Below are positions 33,963-46,681 of a stretch of 64,000 nt of DNA, piece by piece (the stretch's first letter is position 1; each line of letters opens with the position of its first letter). The stretch comes from Metridium senile (Eukaryota > Cnidaria > Anthozoa > Actiniaria > Metridiidae): positions 8,621,961-8,685,960 of the forward strand of contig OX459108.1 in NCBI GenBank assembly GCA_949775045.1, read 5' to 3'. The translations under genes and the position numbers were made by a program. The notes beneath the pieces are model-generated. The model was not told the origin of the DNA. It made no database searches and saw only the letters and a list, made by a program, of their open reading frames with translations.

Positions 33963-35830
33963 TAACCACTTTCACTTATTAAACATTAAGGTTAGATATC
34001 CATGTGATAAAGCGGTGAATAAAAACTATATCTGCTGTGAAATGATATGATATGATTTCACTCGTAAAGTGATACGACATCACTTCACATTACACGGCGG
34101 GTCCAAATTAAATAAAATCGCTCGATAGCACACAGCGCAGTCTCGGTGCTATCCCTGGATGTCTTTTCTATACTAGAGTCACTTACTTGAACCAACAGCC
34201 ACCATGCAAAACTGAAGCTTTGTTGAGTGACTACGGAAGGACAAGATTTCAAGCCAGAACAATTATTATTTTTGTCATTATATCATTGTATCAAATTTAT
34301 ATCAAACTGAACTAGTATTATTAGTTATATTTAGTTTAGTTTATTTATTTTTTGTCACAATGGTACAATGGTACAATTACAAAAATAATAATAATGAATT
34401 AGACTATTAGTCAAGCAGCAAATGTAATCCCGTGGGACTTGGATGAAGAAATTAAGCAAGCCACCTATCTAGATATGTTAAGATATCCCTAAGGAACAAT
34501 AAAAACTTTGTTGACAACCTGTAAACTTGCTAGATGGCCGTCAATATTGACCATTTGACCTCCAGCATGGAAACGAGGTACGAACGTTTTGTGCTTAAAA
34601 ACCATGCTAATTCTCATGAATCATCTCGAAACAAGCTTGTATTACCAACAAACATCCAAGTATTTTTAGGGGTTGGGTCACGTGAATTGAATCTAATTGC
34701 ATGAAAACGAGGCTATAATATAAGTCAATTTAATTACCATATACATATGTGTTAATCAACTTCGTACACTTTAGCTACATTTTAATGCAAATAGTTTCTA
34801 TTCACGTGATCACATATTAACACTTATGTACTATTTAGATGTTGTTGCTTTTTAACACAAGTTGTTTTCAAAACGATTAATTATCACATAAGAATTAGCA
34901 TGGTTTTGAAGCAAAAAGCGAAAATAAATTTGTCACGTTACCGAACCTAATACCTTGTCAAAATACTACCCTGTTCGACACCACGCGATTTTTCGAGAAC
35001 ATCGCTTGCAAATAGCCACAGGAATCCCATCCGCGCGCATTCAAACAAATACACCACAGGAAGACCTCCCGCGCCCTCAAGGAATAACAAAAGGCTTTTG
35101 TTCAATAGACTGGTTGTTTAGCATGAAGACGCGGCCTTCATCCAGGATGGGTTAGATACCAGTATGCAATTTGAATGGAACATTCGTGTTTTCGGACATG
35201 AGTTTGCAGTCGTCAGATATCATCATTGAAAACTAACGAATATCTTGAAAGTACGAAGCCACAATCTTAATTCTTGGCGGGGGTCTTTTCACAAGGAAAA
35301 AGCCAGACCTTAACATACTTGACAAAAATACTAAAAACCAGTCCTTTCTCACCACTAGGGTTCATCAGTAGCACAGTGGTTAGAGCGACTGACCACTGAT
35401 AAAAAGACTAAATACAAGTCCTTGCTCACCACTAGCGTCAAAAGTTCATAACCAGAAGTGTCCATCTTGACAATAAACCTATACCCTATCAGAAAAGGGA
35501 GCGAGCTATTTTTAGATTTGCACGCTCAGCCAATCATTGCGTGACAGGCGAAGCAACAATATGGCGCCCATACCGGCTACGAAGTAAAGGCAATGATTTC
35601 TTTCTTGTTTATCAGAAAAAAGCAAAAATATATATGGGAGGACATCTGCACATCACTGAAAAACCCGATAGATATTGGCTTTTAGTCGGACGGGTTGAAT
35701 ACAGTCTTTCTAGCAACGAACATTAAAATAATATCAATCCATTACAAGAAAAACCGTCTATTTTTTAAGCCTGTGAAATTCGGAAATATTTCTGGCTGGT
35801 GCATAGAACTGCATCTATTTGAGTCAACTC
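33963..35830. other. unit B tail, first part: repeat debris
   Basis: Copy of 13804-15660, with a few substitutions and a duplicated ATGGTACA near 34360. Confidence 0.6.
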
Positions 35831-35832
35831 AC

Positions 35833-35971
35833 CTTCTATAGCTCTATAGCCGTGAACAATGCTTGCATGTTTTCAACAATATCATCTCCATGAGCATATA
35901 GTACGATGGACGTTGTTAATATGAATATCACTACACTATAGAGAGGCATCATTAACTGACTGGTTGTCATT
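35833..35971 (-). CDS. isolated splice-flanked signal-peptide exon, unit B
   Basis: Same acceptor, ATG (35970-35968), signal-like sequence, in-frame stop and GTGAGT donor as the unit A exon at 15663-15801; the two are identical as far as I can read. Duplicate of an orphan exon. Confidence 0.45.
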
Positions 35972-37099
35972 CTGAAATAGAAAAATAAACATATTTGAAT
36001 AATAATAATAGCTTTATATTATCCGTCTTAAAAATAAATTACTATAGACTACTGTCATAAATACCATAATATGTACCGGAAAATGATTTTTCAAGTAAAC
36101 AGATATTTCAATATTTTAGCACGCTCATATGAAAGAACCACCTGAAATAGGCATGTTTGCTTCTGTACTGCCTAGGAGCAACAGAAGACAGACAGTACAA
36201 AAGTAAAGGACTACTTCATATTGAAGATGAAGCTGATGAATTTTTTTTGAACATGTCAAAAACTTGACTTAGGGGACCCGGGAGCTGTTTGGTGTCCTAG
36301 GTACTAGTCGAACGGATGTTTTCGGTGGTTTTCGTTCGAACTTTTCGTGTTTTATTCGAATCCTTACTCCGGCTAACCATAACCGATTTTGACTCAACCT
36401 ACATATATATTTAGAAAATTTATCAGTCTTTCTCATTATGTGGTTCGAATTAGTGTAGAGTTTCATTTAGCACTCGAATTTAGGTGAGAAGTAAGATCGA
36501 TCGGCTCGGCTCGGCTCGATTTGTTTCCACCCTTGTCTTCTTCTTTGTCTTTCTGGGGTATTTTCGTCAAAATCGCTCTAATTGAGCTTAAACTCGGTCA
36601 CAGACTAGAAAACAATTATACACAACTATCTACGTAAAAAAAAGTTTGTATTATTGTATATTTGAGGCACAGCGAAAGGATATCTCTCGACTCCATACAT
36701 TTACTGTAAAAGATCACAAGTGATGAGCTTGGGCTCCCTGTGGGTTTACATGGCTGGTCGCGATGCAACGATTTCCGCTGTAAACTACGTTCATGTATTG
36801 TTGTAGCTGTTATTACAATCGTCTGAAACTCATGCCATGCGTATCAAACTGTTTTGCAATAGCCCTTTTCACAGTTCCGTTCAGTGACCACGAAATGATA
36901 GTTCCAAGTTAAGGTTGGAGTTGCTGTGCGTGATAAATTATAGTTTTGCTATGTGTGGCAACGCGAACCTCGACTTGGAATTATTATTCGCGGTCGGAAC
37001 TGTGAAATGGTCTATTCAATCATTGCTCATTTACATTACAATATCTATTTTCCCGGCCCGCAGGCTAAAACATTATGAATGCATGGTGTGTTTTGTAAG

Positions 37100-37720
37100 T
37101 CAGCTCTACCAGTAAAGCACATTATCTCTGTTTCTTCACTGAGAGCATTTCTAATTGCTCGGATAAGTTTATACTGAGTCTCGCCTATATACTTTACATT
37201 GTAAAGTTCAAATCCATATATTCATCCTCTTGGCCTGAGACCTCGTCGTAAACATCAGAGTTCAAACAAGGTACATTTTATTTTGCATTTGTCTTCCTAC
37301 TAACTTCTGCAAAGTTTTGAGTAGCTTTAGATAACCGTAGAAGGGAGTATTGATTTATTTGAGAAGAGGGAGACTGCACTGACCAGCTAAAGAAACTACC
37401 GAAGCTATAAATGCTTTTCCTTTTACTTCGACAAAACATCAGTGTTCAAACTAGTCTTTTCGAAACCGCAGTAAGGCTCGAACAGGTCTTCTTTAAGTCA
37501 GCTGCAGCCTCGCTTTTGTTTTGAAGAGCTCATATTGGTAAGCCATTGCATGATGCCGTTTATGACTTTTATGATCTTTTACATTCCCCTCTATTAACTC
37601 CGCTCGAAGCACAAAAAAACGGTCGAAATGTTTTATGTGTGTCTTATATACACCGTTAAAATAGTTGACTTAACTTTACTAACGTTTCGAGCTTTGGCCC
37701 TTCGTCGGCTAACTATCGTT
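37100..37720 (-). mobile_element. Penelope-like remnant with hammerhead-like motif, unit B
   Basis: Copy of 16930-17550; the hammerhead-like motif is at 37681-37718 and the KYIGET-like frame at about 37219-37122. Confidence 0.4.
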
Positions 37721-39424
37721 TATATCAAACACCGACGCAGCTAGCCTATACTAGTTTACACGCTAGTTTCCATTAATTTGTCTTTTATACAGTAAATAGT
37801 TAGAAAAAGACTAACGACTATTGTTATTATAATATTTCGTCAGATCGATTGCTGAAAATCATAGTGTAGTAAAAGATTATAATTATTGTATTTCATTTCC
37901 TGGGTGGTGTTGAAACCACAGGACTGACGTGTCCCAGGAGTATAATATACTGAATTAGCATGTTGATTAGTTGTGATTATAGTTTAGCATTTCAATAGAA
38001 CGATTGTCCTTGCTCATTTAACTGTGTTCCAAAGCTCAAAGAGTTAAAATGTTTTAACAAGGGAGTTCGTTTCTCTTCGCTTACAAATTTAAGTAATTTT
38101 CGAGTTATTATGATTTTCATTTGTCCGTGAAAATGTCTAGACTAGTTATGGGTCAGTTATTATTATAGTGCGAACCACCAAAACATAATTATTCAATCAC
38201 GATCGAGAATATGAACAATAGAATCTCTACAAATGTTTGATTTAAATGATAATTATTTTCATTATATGTGAACGGAATAGATCAAGATTGAACAAGAAAC
38301 ATCAGACGCTAGCGCCTAGAAATATGTATATTTAAAAAATACGAGAAACTTTGAAGTTCAGTCGTAATTTTACGATTTCATCAGAGTACGACAGGTATGC
38401 CTTGCAGGCATTCTTGATGTTTCAGAATGGATCAATGTTCACATTATTTAGGAGATTAATTGAAGTTGTAGAAAAATGTTTTATTAGGCTGTTTGTTCGA
38501 GGTTTAGGCAGTAAGGAATAGTTTCTGGTATTTTAAATATGCGAAAACTCTTTAAAAAGTGTTTCAGTGAGTTTATCAATGAGATATTGAGGGGCCTACA
38601 AGGCATAGATCTTCAAAAGCATTAAGCCTCGGTCAAACTGCAATGATAGTTCATGATAGTTGATGATAGTTCCAACTATCATGTGCGTTTGACCACCAAC
38701 TATCATGCACTATCATGGACTATCATGGACTATCATAGCGTTTGATCATGCTCAAATTTCACATGATAGTCGATGATTGTTTTTGCCGTTTGACCGCGTG
38801 TACATGAATCAGGCATGTTGTAAAACCAGGACTCGGAATAATGAATAAAATCATTTCAATAATAAATAAATTATAAAATGCATAAATTGAATGTAAATTT
38901 AAAATTCAAAACACGTATTTGTTGTATAACAACTCACTTTTACTCTTACTTCACCCTGACTTTGTTACATTGTCTCGTTTACATTTAACAAATTGCACAT
39001 GGTTTTGAGTTGTCTGTCCTCTTATTGACACACTCTTGACGTCATAAAATGTTCAAAACTCAAGTGGAACCACGAGCGTAGCGAGGGGTTTCACTGCAAA
39101 GTTTTTTTTTACAACACAAATTAAAATAAATATACAAAAGGTAAAATGTCAGTTAAATGACGAAAACTGACGAATTTGTCACGCACCGAACTCAATGGTT
39201 TCTTTCAAGCTACGGAAAATCACACAATTTACGAAAGGGATCTTTTTTCAGCCGGAAAAAAAGATATAAGCCTATTTTCATACAGAAATACAGTGTACTG
39301 TTTGTCTTTAGAGAGCTAAGTGAAGTTAAAAAAGTACAAGAACGTCAAACATGGCCGATTAGCTGGGTTCAGGTTTCACCCTTTCATAAAAATTGCATAA
39401 AAATGCATAAAAACTGATCATATA

Positions 39425-41138
39425 CAGTCCGGATCAGTCACCAAATTTGGCTACCGTGGTTTGTTGTCTAAAAGGATTATGACGTCATTATTCCGGTGGC
39501 TCATTTCACCCGCCGTAACATTCTGTTTTGGGGGTTTTGAGGATATTTCATCAATATCTTTGCGAGATTAACATATACCATGTTGAAGAGTATTATTCAG
39601 AGTACAGTTTCAGCTTATTACCGGAGTGATGAAGCAAAGTGATGGCAAACGGTGAGTAGATTTACTAACCACATTGGTACTTCAAAGCAACATTTCAAAC
39701 CCCAGTTTCCTAAATACATTGTCTACGTTCTCTCCATATGATTTTTTTGGTTCTACGAAAAAAATATAGAGAAATTCAGAAGATATTCATCTTCCATTGT
39801 GCGAAGTCTCAACATGGGCCGGTCTATAGAACGGTGGGCCGCTTTGATTTTGTCTCCGGGTATACAATTTGCCTAAGTAATATACGCGTACTGCACCTTA
39901 CATGTTTACGTTTAAGAGTTCGCTCTATCGGTCGCTAAAGGCTGTGTTTTATTTATCAATTGGCTTCGCAGCTAGTGTGAAGCTGTTCAATATATCACTA
40001 TGAAGAACTATGGAGTATAACTTCTGCTATAAAGATTTGACACTTGAATGCAGGCATGTGTATATTTTGTCTGTTAATTAAGTTTTAATTTAACCAATAT
40101 GTTTCTGCTTGCTCTCTTTCAGAAAGTCAAAGCTCACATTATGAATATCTTGAAGACCGTTGTCGAATATGTAGATCAAACGTACGTGACGATTCCAGAA
40201 AAGTCAAAGCTTCTGTTTTGAAGACTGAATGTGATGACATCTGTAATCTAATTTATGTCTCCCTGATGTACACCCGCCGTTTCTATGTCACAAATGCCGA
40301 AAAATAGCACAGAGATCACGTAAGGCGAAAGGAAATGGCAAGAGTTTTACTTCATATAAAGTCCCTGTTGTATGGGGAAAGCATAACGTGACTCTGATTG
40401 CCCTTGTGCTAAAATAAAGGAAGGTCAAAGTACCATTAGATACTAGCTTGACAGACTCTGACAGTGATAACAAATGTGTTGATTACAAATGTCTTAATTT
40501 TTACACAGAGAATCAGAAAACAATATCAGTTACTTGAATAAAACAATACAATATAAAACAATCTCTAAGAACGACAATTTATTTATTATTTATTTGTTTT
40601 AAATGGTTACCTTCAGGCAGTCCCAAACATTCTATTTCTTGTAGTTTAAACTGTTTTCTTGTACAAAGGAAATATAGACTAAAGCGGCGTAAACAGAAGA
40701 TACTCGGAACCGTATTTCATACAAACAGTTCATGTGGGTTTCCATTTCAAGAGCAGAATGTCAAAATGTCTTAATATTATAAACGCATATAACCTTACTA
40801 AACTTTCACTCGATATATACATCGCGTTCTGAAATATCTAGATCAATCTATCGAATTCAGGTTTGCGATGTCGTTGCATGCAAAGACAAAGTGAGATACA
40901 AATGGAAATTTGAAGATCTGAAGTAAGAATACTTCAGTTATGGAATAATATGATCAAACTTCTTCTCAGTCGTAAACAATTTCGGGCGCCATTTAGATTT
41001 TAGTTGTGGGCCGGTTAGCGTTCATTTAGGTGTGACGTCATAAACTAAAAACGTGCTCTGATTGGCTGTTCTACTGTTTTGGTTTCTCAAATACCACAAC
41101 AAACCACGGTAGCCAAATTTGGTGACTGATCCGGACTG
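39425..41138 (+). mobile_element. 5-bp-TSD transposon, inverted extra copy, unit C only
   Basis: Same 43-bp ends as 20450-22171 but opposite orientation. ATATA flanks it (39420-39424 and 41139-41143), and unit B shows the empty site CATATAGATG near 20188. The zinc-pattern exon follows a clear acceptor (TCTTTCAG, exon from about 40123). This copy has a 5-base deletion and other changes in the HP...CxxC region and is more decayed than the others. Confidence 0.75.
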
Positions 41139-41400
41139 ATATAGATGATTACACAATACTTGATATCTCTATCCTTTGTAAAACATTCTACGCTTTTCAA
41201 ATCAGCCCTGAAAGAATGGTGTTGCTCGTCCAAAATGTAATTTTGGGCACGTTTTTCTTCAAAAGACTACCGATTTGATTGAAAGTGAAAATTTGTCGAA
41301 AAGACTGAAAAACGCATAAAATTTAAACGACAACAACTCTATGACAGCATAGTTACATTTATTAAAATTTCCTACTTACAGAAAAGTAATTTCCATTGAT

Positions 41401-43122
41401 CAGTCCGGATCAGTCACCAAATTTGGCTACCGTGGTTTGTTGTGGTATTTGAGAAACCAAAACAGTAGAACAGCCAATCAGAGCACGTTTTTAGTTTATG
41501 ACGTCACACCTACATGAACGCTAACCGGCCCACAACTAAAATCTAAATGGCGCCCGAAATTGTTTACGACTGAGAAGAAGTTTGATCATCTTCTTCATGA
41601 CAACGGATGTGAGAAACATGCAAATTATTCCATAACTGAAGTATTCTTACGTCAGATCTTCAAATTTCCATTTGTATCTCACTTTGTCTTTGCATGCAAC
41701 GACATCGTATTTCAGAACGCGATGTATATATCGAGTGAAAGTTTAGTAAGGTTATATGCGTTTATAATATTAAGACATTTTGACATTCTGCTCTTGAAAT
41801 GGAAACCCACATGAACTGTTTGTATGAAATACGGTTCCGAGTATCTTCTGTTTACGCTTTAGTCTATATTTCCTTTGTACAAGAAAACAGTTTAAACTAC
41901 AAGAAATAGAATGTTTGGGACTGCCTGAAGGTAACCATTTAAAACAAATAAATAATAAATAAATAGTCGTTCTTAGAGATTGTTTTATATTGTATTGTTT
42001 TATTCAAGTAACTGATATTGTTTTCTGATTCTCTGTGTAAAAATTAAGACATTTGTAATCAACACATTTGTAATCACTGTCAGAGTCTGTGGAGCTAGTA
42101 CAAGGGCAATCAGAGTCACGTTATGCTTTCCCCATACAACAGGGACTTTATATGAAGTAAAACTCTTGCCATTTCCTTTCGCCTTAAGTGATCTCTGTGC
42201 TATTTTTCTGCATTTGTGACATAGCAACGGCGGGTGTACATCAGGGAGACATAAATTCAGTTTAGATTACAGATGTCATCACATTCAGTCTTCAAAACAG
42301 AAGCTTTGACTTTTCTGGAATCGTCACGTACGTTTGATCTACATATTCGACAACGGTCTTCAAGATATTCATAATGTGAGCTTTGACTTTCTGAAAGAGA
42401 GCAAGCAGAAACATATTGGTTAAATTAAAACTTAATTAACAGACAAAATATACACATGCCTGCACTGATTCAAGTGTCAAATCTCTATAGCAGAAGTTAT
42501 ACTCCATAGTTCTACATAGTGATATATATAGCATGTAGCATTCACGAAATACTCTTGAACAGCTTCACACTAGCTGCGAAGCCAATTGACAAATAAAACA
42601 CAGCCTTTAGCGACCGATAGAGCGAACTCTTAAACGTAAACATGTAAGGTGCAGTACGCGTATAGATTACTTAGGCAAATTGGATAATCAGAGACAAAAT
42701 CAAAGCGGCCCACCGTTCTATAGACCGGCCCATGTTGAGACTTCGCACAATGGAAGATGAATATCTTCTGAATTTCTCTATATTTTTTTCGTAGAACCAA
42801 AAAAATCATATGGAGAGAACGTAGGCAATGTATTTAGGAAACTGGGGTTTGAAATGTTGCTTTGAAGTACCAATGTGGTTAGTAAATCTACTCACCGTTT
42901 GCCATCACTTTGCTTCATCACTCCGGTAACCAGCTGAAACTGTACTCTGAATAATACTCTTCAACATGGTATATGTTAATCTCGCAAAGATATTGATGAA
43001 ATATCTTCAAAACCCCCAAAACAGAATGTTACGGCGGGTGAAATGAGCCACCGGAATAATGACGTCATAATCCTTTTAGACAACAAACCACGGTAGCCAA
43101 ATTTGGTGACTGATCCGGACTG
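41401..43122 (-). mobile_element. 5-bp-TSD transposon, unit C copy at the TTGAT site
   Basis: Orthologue of 20450-22171: same site, orientation, length (1722 bp) and TTGAT duplications (41396-41400 and 43123-43127). It was present before the B/C duplication or exchange. Confidence 0.8.
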
Positions 43123-43472
43123 TTGATAGTTTATCCATAAGCTTGTTTTTAAAATCCTTTTTCGATGAAAAAACTTTGTCGATGACAAACTTTCCCTCAA
43201 TTCCGCACGAGTGTTGTGTGACATGATGGCGTAAGCACAGTGTGTCTGTCCTCTTATTGATCACGGTAAATCAACCAATCAGCGCGCGAGGATTCACACA
43301 AGTGATGTAAAAATATATATATTAGCGTGACACAGAAATGTAGTTGTCAAGGACTGTCTGAAAAGCTTGCCCGCTAAAGGTCTGTTGCTATGGGGGAATT
43401 TGACACATGATCAATTGTTGCAAAATCTTCGACCGAGAAGGTTGTGCAATAATAGTAAGAACGGCGAAGAGT

Positions 43473-43555
43473 GTATAAAAGGTGGCCTGATAGTTGTAAA
43501 GAAGTAGAATAAGGGACAGTAGTGCCTTCGACAATTGTGGACAAGAAGAGACCAA
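43473..43555 (+). promoter_or_regulatory. candidate TATA box and first exon, unit C
   Basis: TATAAAAGG followed by CCAA|GTAAG (donor GT at 43556), 3.1 kb upstream of the copy C acceptor and ATG. Same reasoning as unit A. Confidence 0.35.
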
Positions 43556-44005
43556 GTAAGTAACAATCGGTAGCTATAACGTAATCATAGATAAAGTTGG
43601 GAACAATGTGATGCGCCTGACTGGCTTGCACGTTTTTAAGTTGCTCCGAATATTTGTTCGTTTTACCTAGTTATAATTTATGTTTATATAATACAGCCAA
43701 ACCTTCAGAAGCGTTCCTATCTTCTTCCAAACTTGATTTGAAATTTGTTTTGAAATTTGCATAAATGAATCGAATTCTTGTAAGTTTCAAATTGCAGACT
43801 TCAACCGTCAACCGATAATGGTCCCGAAATCATGATCTGTGATCAATAACTGATAATGCTATTGTAATAGAATACTTTAGTAAGTATTTATAACAATATT
43901 TCTGTAAAATGTGACTATCTAGCTTTGCAATGTCAGAACAAACTATCGGTTGACGCCACGTAATCTATTGTTCACCTCGGAACTTCCCGCTGACTTGAGA
44001 CGAAG

Positions 44006-44254
44006 CAAGGGAGCACGGCAGACTGTTGTTTGTAGTTTGGATATATTCGTTCTTTTGAAGGTTTTAAATTACAACCATCTTTTCAAAGTTTTAAATTGCA
44101 TAAATGGCTTATTTCGTCAATCGACTGACCAGTAAAAATGCGGGCACAACTATCATTGCCGAGCGAGTCCCGTAGGGACGAGTAATGTACGAGTGTCACC
44201 CGAAAAAGATCGAATATATCCAAACCACAAACAACAGTCTGCCGTGCTCCCTTG
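44006..44254. mobile_element. 94-bp-arm TIR element, internally deleted, unit C
   Basis: The left arm is intact; most of the middle and part of the right arm are missing (junction near 44203 at CACCCGAAAAAGATC). Only the outer part of the right arm remains. Confidence 0.65.
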
Positions 44255-44656
44255 GTGAGTTGTACAGGCCTGCAAATGATCCCAGGCCCGCAAATGAACC
44301 CACTATAGCCGGCCCGCAAATGAACCCAGTGCAGATAAAAGAAAATACGGAATCTGGCACCGAACTAAATCATAAAAAATCTTGACAATAAAATTATCTA
44401 TACTGCTACTATATGAGACATTGTTGTTAATATTCAGTTATGAAATAATTACACAAAGATAAGCAACCAAGTGAGGGCTACTGGTTTATAAGTGTTTATT
44501 TTTTAAAAAACGCTCGTTCGCGATATGATACAAAAAACGAGTGAGTAAAAATCATATCAGGCTCTAAACATGTAATAATTCAATACAACTCAATGTAATT
44601 AATAACCGATATAGCCATATGTGCTATATATTATATTATTTTAAATTTTTTTCAAA

Positions 44657-44728
44657 ATGAATGAATGAATGAATGAATGAATGAATGAATGAATGAATGA
44701 ATGAATGAATGAATGAATGAATGAATGA
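44657..44728. repeat. (TGAA)18 microsatellite, long allele, unit C
   Basis: An uninterrupted run, the longest of the three units. Confidence 0.9.
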
Positions 44729-44784
44729 TTATATAATTAATAGGTAACTGACGATTCTTAAATTCTTTGCCATTTAACTAAATA

Positions 44785-45768
44785 CACTTTAGTTCTTGGT
44801 TCTTGTGACTATTATTACTAATTTTAACGGGCCAACTGGCGTATGAATTTTCCCTAGCTCAAACTAAGCGAAACAAAGATGATATCTAGCATTTCGAACC
44901 ATTTGTTAATGGAATTGTGACAAGGATTAATGGATTCATACCGGCCAGTTGTTTTCCCACGACTATTTCTGCCGTTTTCATTTAATTTACTTAATTTAAA
45001 TATGTAAGCAACAATAAAAATAACGTTTTTTTTCTACTGATTTCTTAATTCGCTGATAATTTGGGTGCTTGTTTTGTATTTTGCCGTAGAGGTCACACGG
45101 CAAGACATTCTATAAATAAAATGACAAGTCGTCACCTGTCCCCCTCCCCATATCAAACAATGTTCAATTACAGTATATCTGTGTTACCTCTACGGAGTTC
45201 GTCCAAGTAAAATAACATAGAAAATATGATTACAGTACAGCGACTTTTCGTTAGCCTGATTGTCAGAGCGGGCCTGGGTCCTACGCTATCGTTTGGCGTA
45301 GGACCCAGGCCCGCTCTGAAAATCAGGCTACTTTTCGTACGTGCGGGTTTTCCCTGGCAGGAATCAATAAGCACATATCACAAATCCACTTTAACAACTT
45401 TCGTTATAAATATTAAAGCGAAGAATTGGAAGATTTGCATCATACAGGTTATCAGTTACATAAACACGACTAATAGACACTGACTTTAAAATAGGGCTGT
45501 CCCATTATCATGGAACTCATGATAATAACTCATGCATGACAAAACAGCTTGAGCTCATGATAAACTTTGGATCGCAAAAATGTGTTTACAGCGTTTCACT
45601 GCGGGTTTTGTTTTAGGCAAAAGGTGAATAAAAATTTGAAAAAACCTTTAATTCGAAATGCTAGATATCATCTTTGTTTCGCTTAGTTTGAGCTAGAGAG
45701 AATTCATACGCCAGTTGGCCCGTTGAAATTAGCCGTAATAATAGTCACAAGAACCAAGAACTAAAGTG
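44785..45768. mobile_element. 115-bp-arm TIR element, unit C
   Basis: Orthologue of 9186-10169 with no nested 680-bp insertion. The foldback at 45252-45330 is intact. Confidence 0.7.
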
Positions 45769-46034
45769 GAAGATCTAGTTGGTGCAATAATTTTTACTCG
45801 GCAGCAGCCTTGTGCAGGACATTTTTTTGGTAAAAATGCAAAGACTTGTGTGGCGATTTTGGCTTGCACAAATAATTTTTTTCAAAATCTTCCAATCATT
45901 TTCAGATTTCAAATGCTCATATCTCAAAAAGGAGAGGTCGACGTCAAGAAATATTAAGTACACTTATTATACACCTCATGTACAACAGATTTGCAAAATA
46001 TCATGAAGGGCGTCAGGTGCACTTTAACAAATTT

Positions 46035-46166
46035 ACGATAGTTTCTTGTGGTATGTCCTCTTATTTACCACGGTTGGCGCCAAGTCGAGTGCCGTCCACA
46101 ACAATTTAGACGATGAGACGGCGCCAACCATGGTAAATAAGAGGACATACTACAAGAAACTATCGT
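46035..46166. repeat. foldback element, unit C
   Basis: About 47-base arms with a few mismatches. Confidence 0.7.
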
Positions 46167-46681
46167 GAATATTTTTTTTAACACATTACAAAATGAGCAA
46201 AATAGCAACCGTGGTATGTACTCTTATTTACCACGGCTCTCGACCAATCAGAAAGCGAGAAAATTATCAAATGTGTGTTATTTACATACTGAGATTTACG
46301 CTAAAAAATTCTATCAGACAAAAATCGTCCTTTCGCAATTCAGAGAATTGCTATTGGTCATACGGGTCTTCACTAGTCAAAAATATCGTACAACCAATCC
46401 GATGTTGGTTTTTCTTCTCTTATCATCAATTTATTCATAACATATTTTGGTTGTACGTGTTTGATTTATATCACTGACCAAAAACGAGATGTTGTTGTCG
46501 TAGATATAAATACAAATATTTCTTTAAATAACGTGCAATAAATCACAAATTAAGTCCATGTAACCGACATCCTTTGCAGGCTTTAGAGTGTGGACTGTAG
46601 CTTCAGCTGCGTCAACGATTTTTGAAATAGGTGTACATTTACAGCACACCTAATTGTTTCATGCTTGTTTTCCAGTAAAAC

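Larger units (their letters stand above)
19921..39152 (+). repeat. tandem unit B (mosaic unit)
   Basis: Starts at TTAA in direct continuation of the unit A tail. The left part (19921 to about 23100) matches unit C, sharing the TTGAT-site transposon and many point differences. The part from about 30500 to 39152 matches unit A almost base for base. It is enlarged by private insertions: two 9-bp-TSD elements, a promoter-like and MITE block at 25837-27856, and a 680-bp element present twice. Confidence 0.9.
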
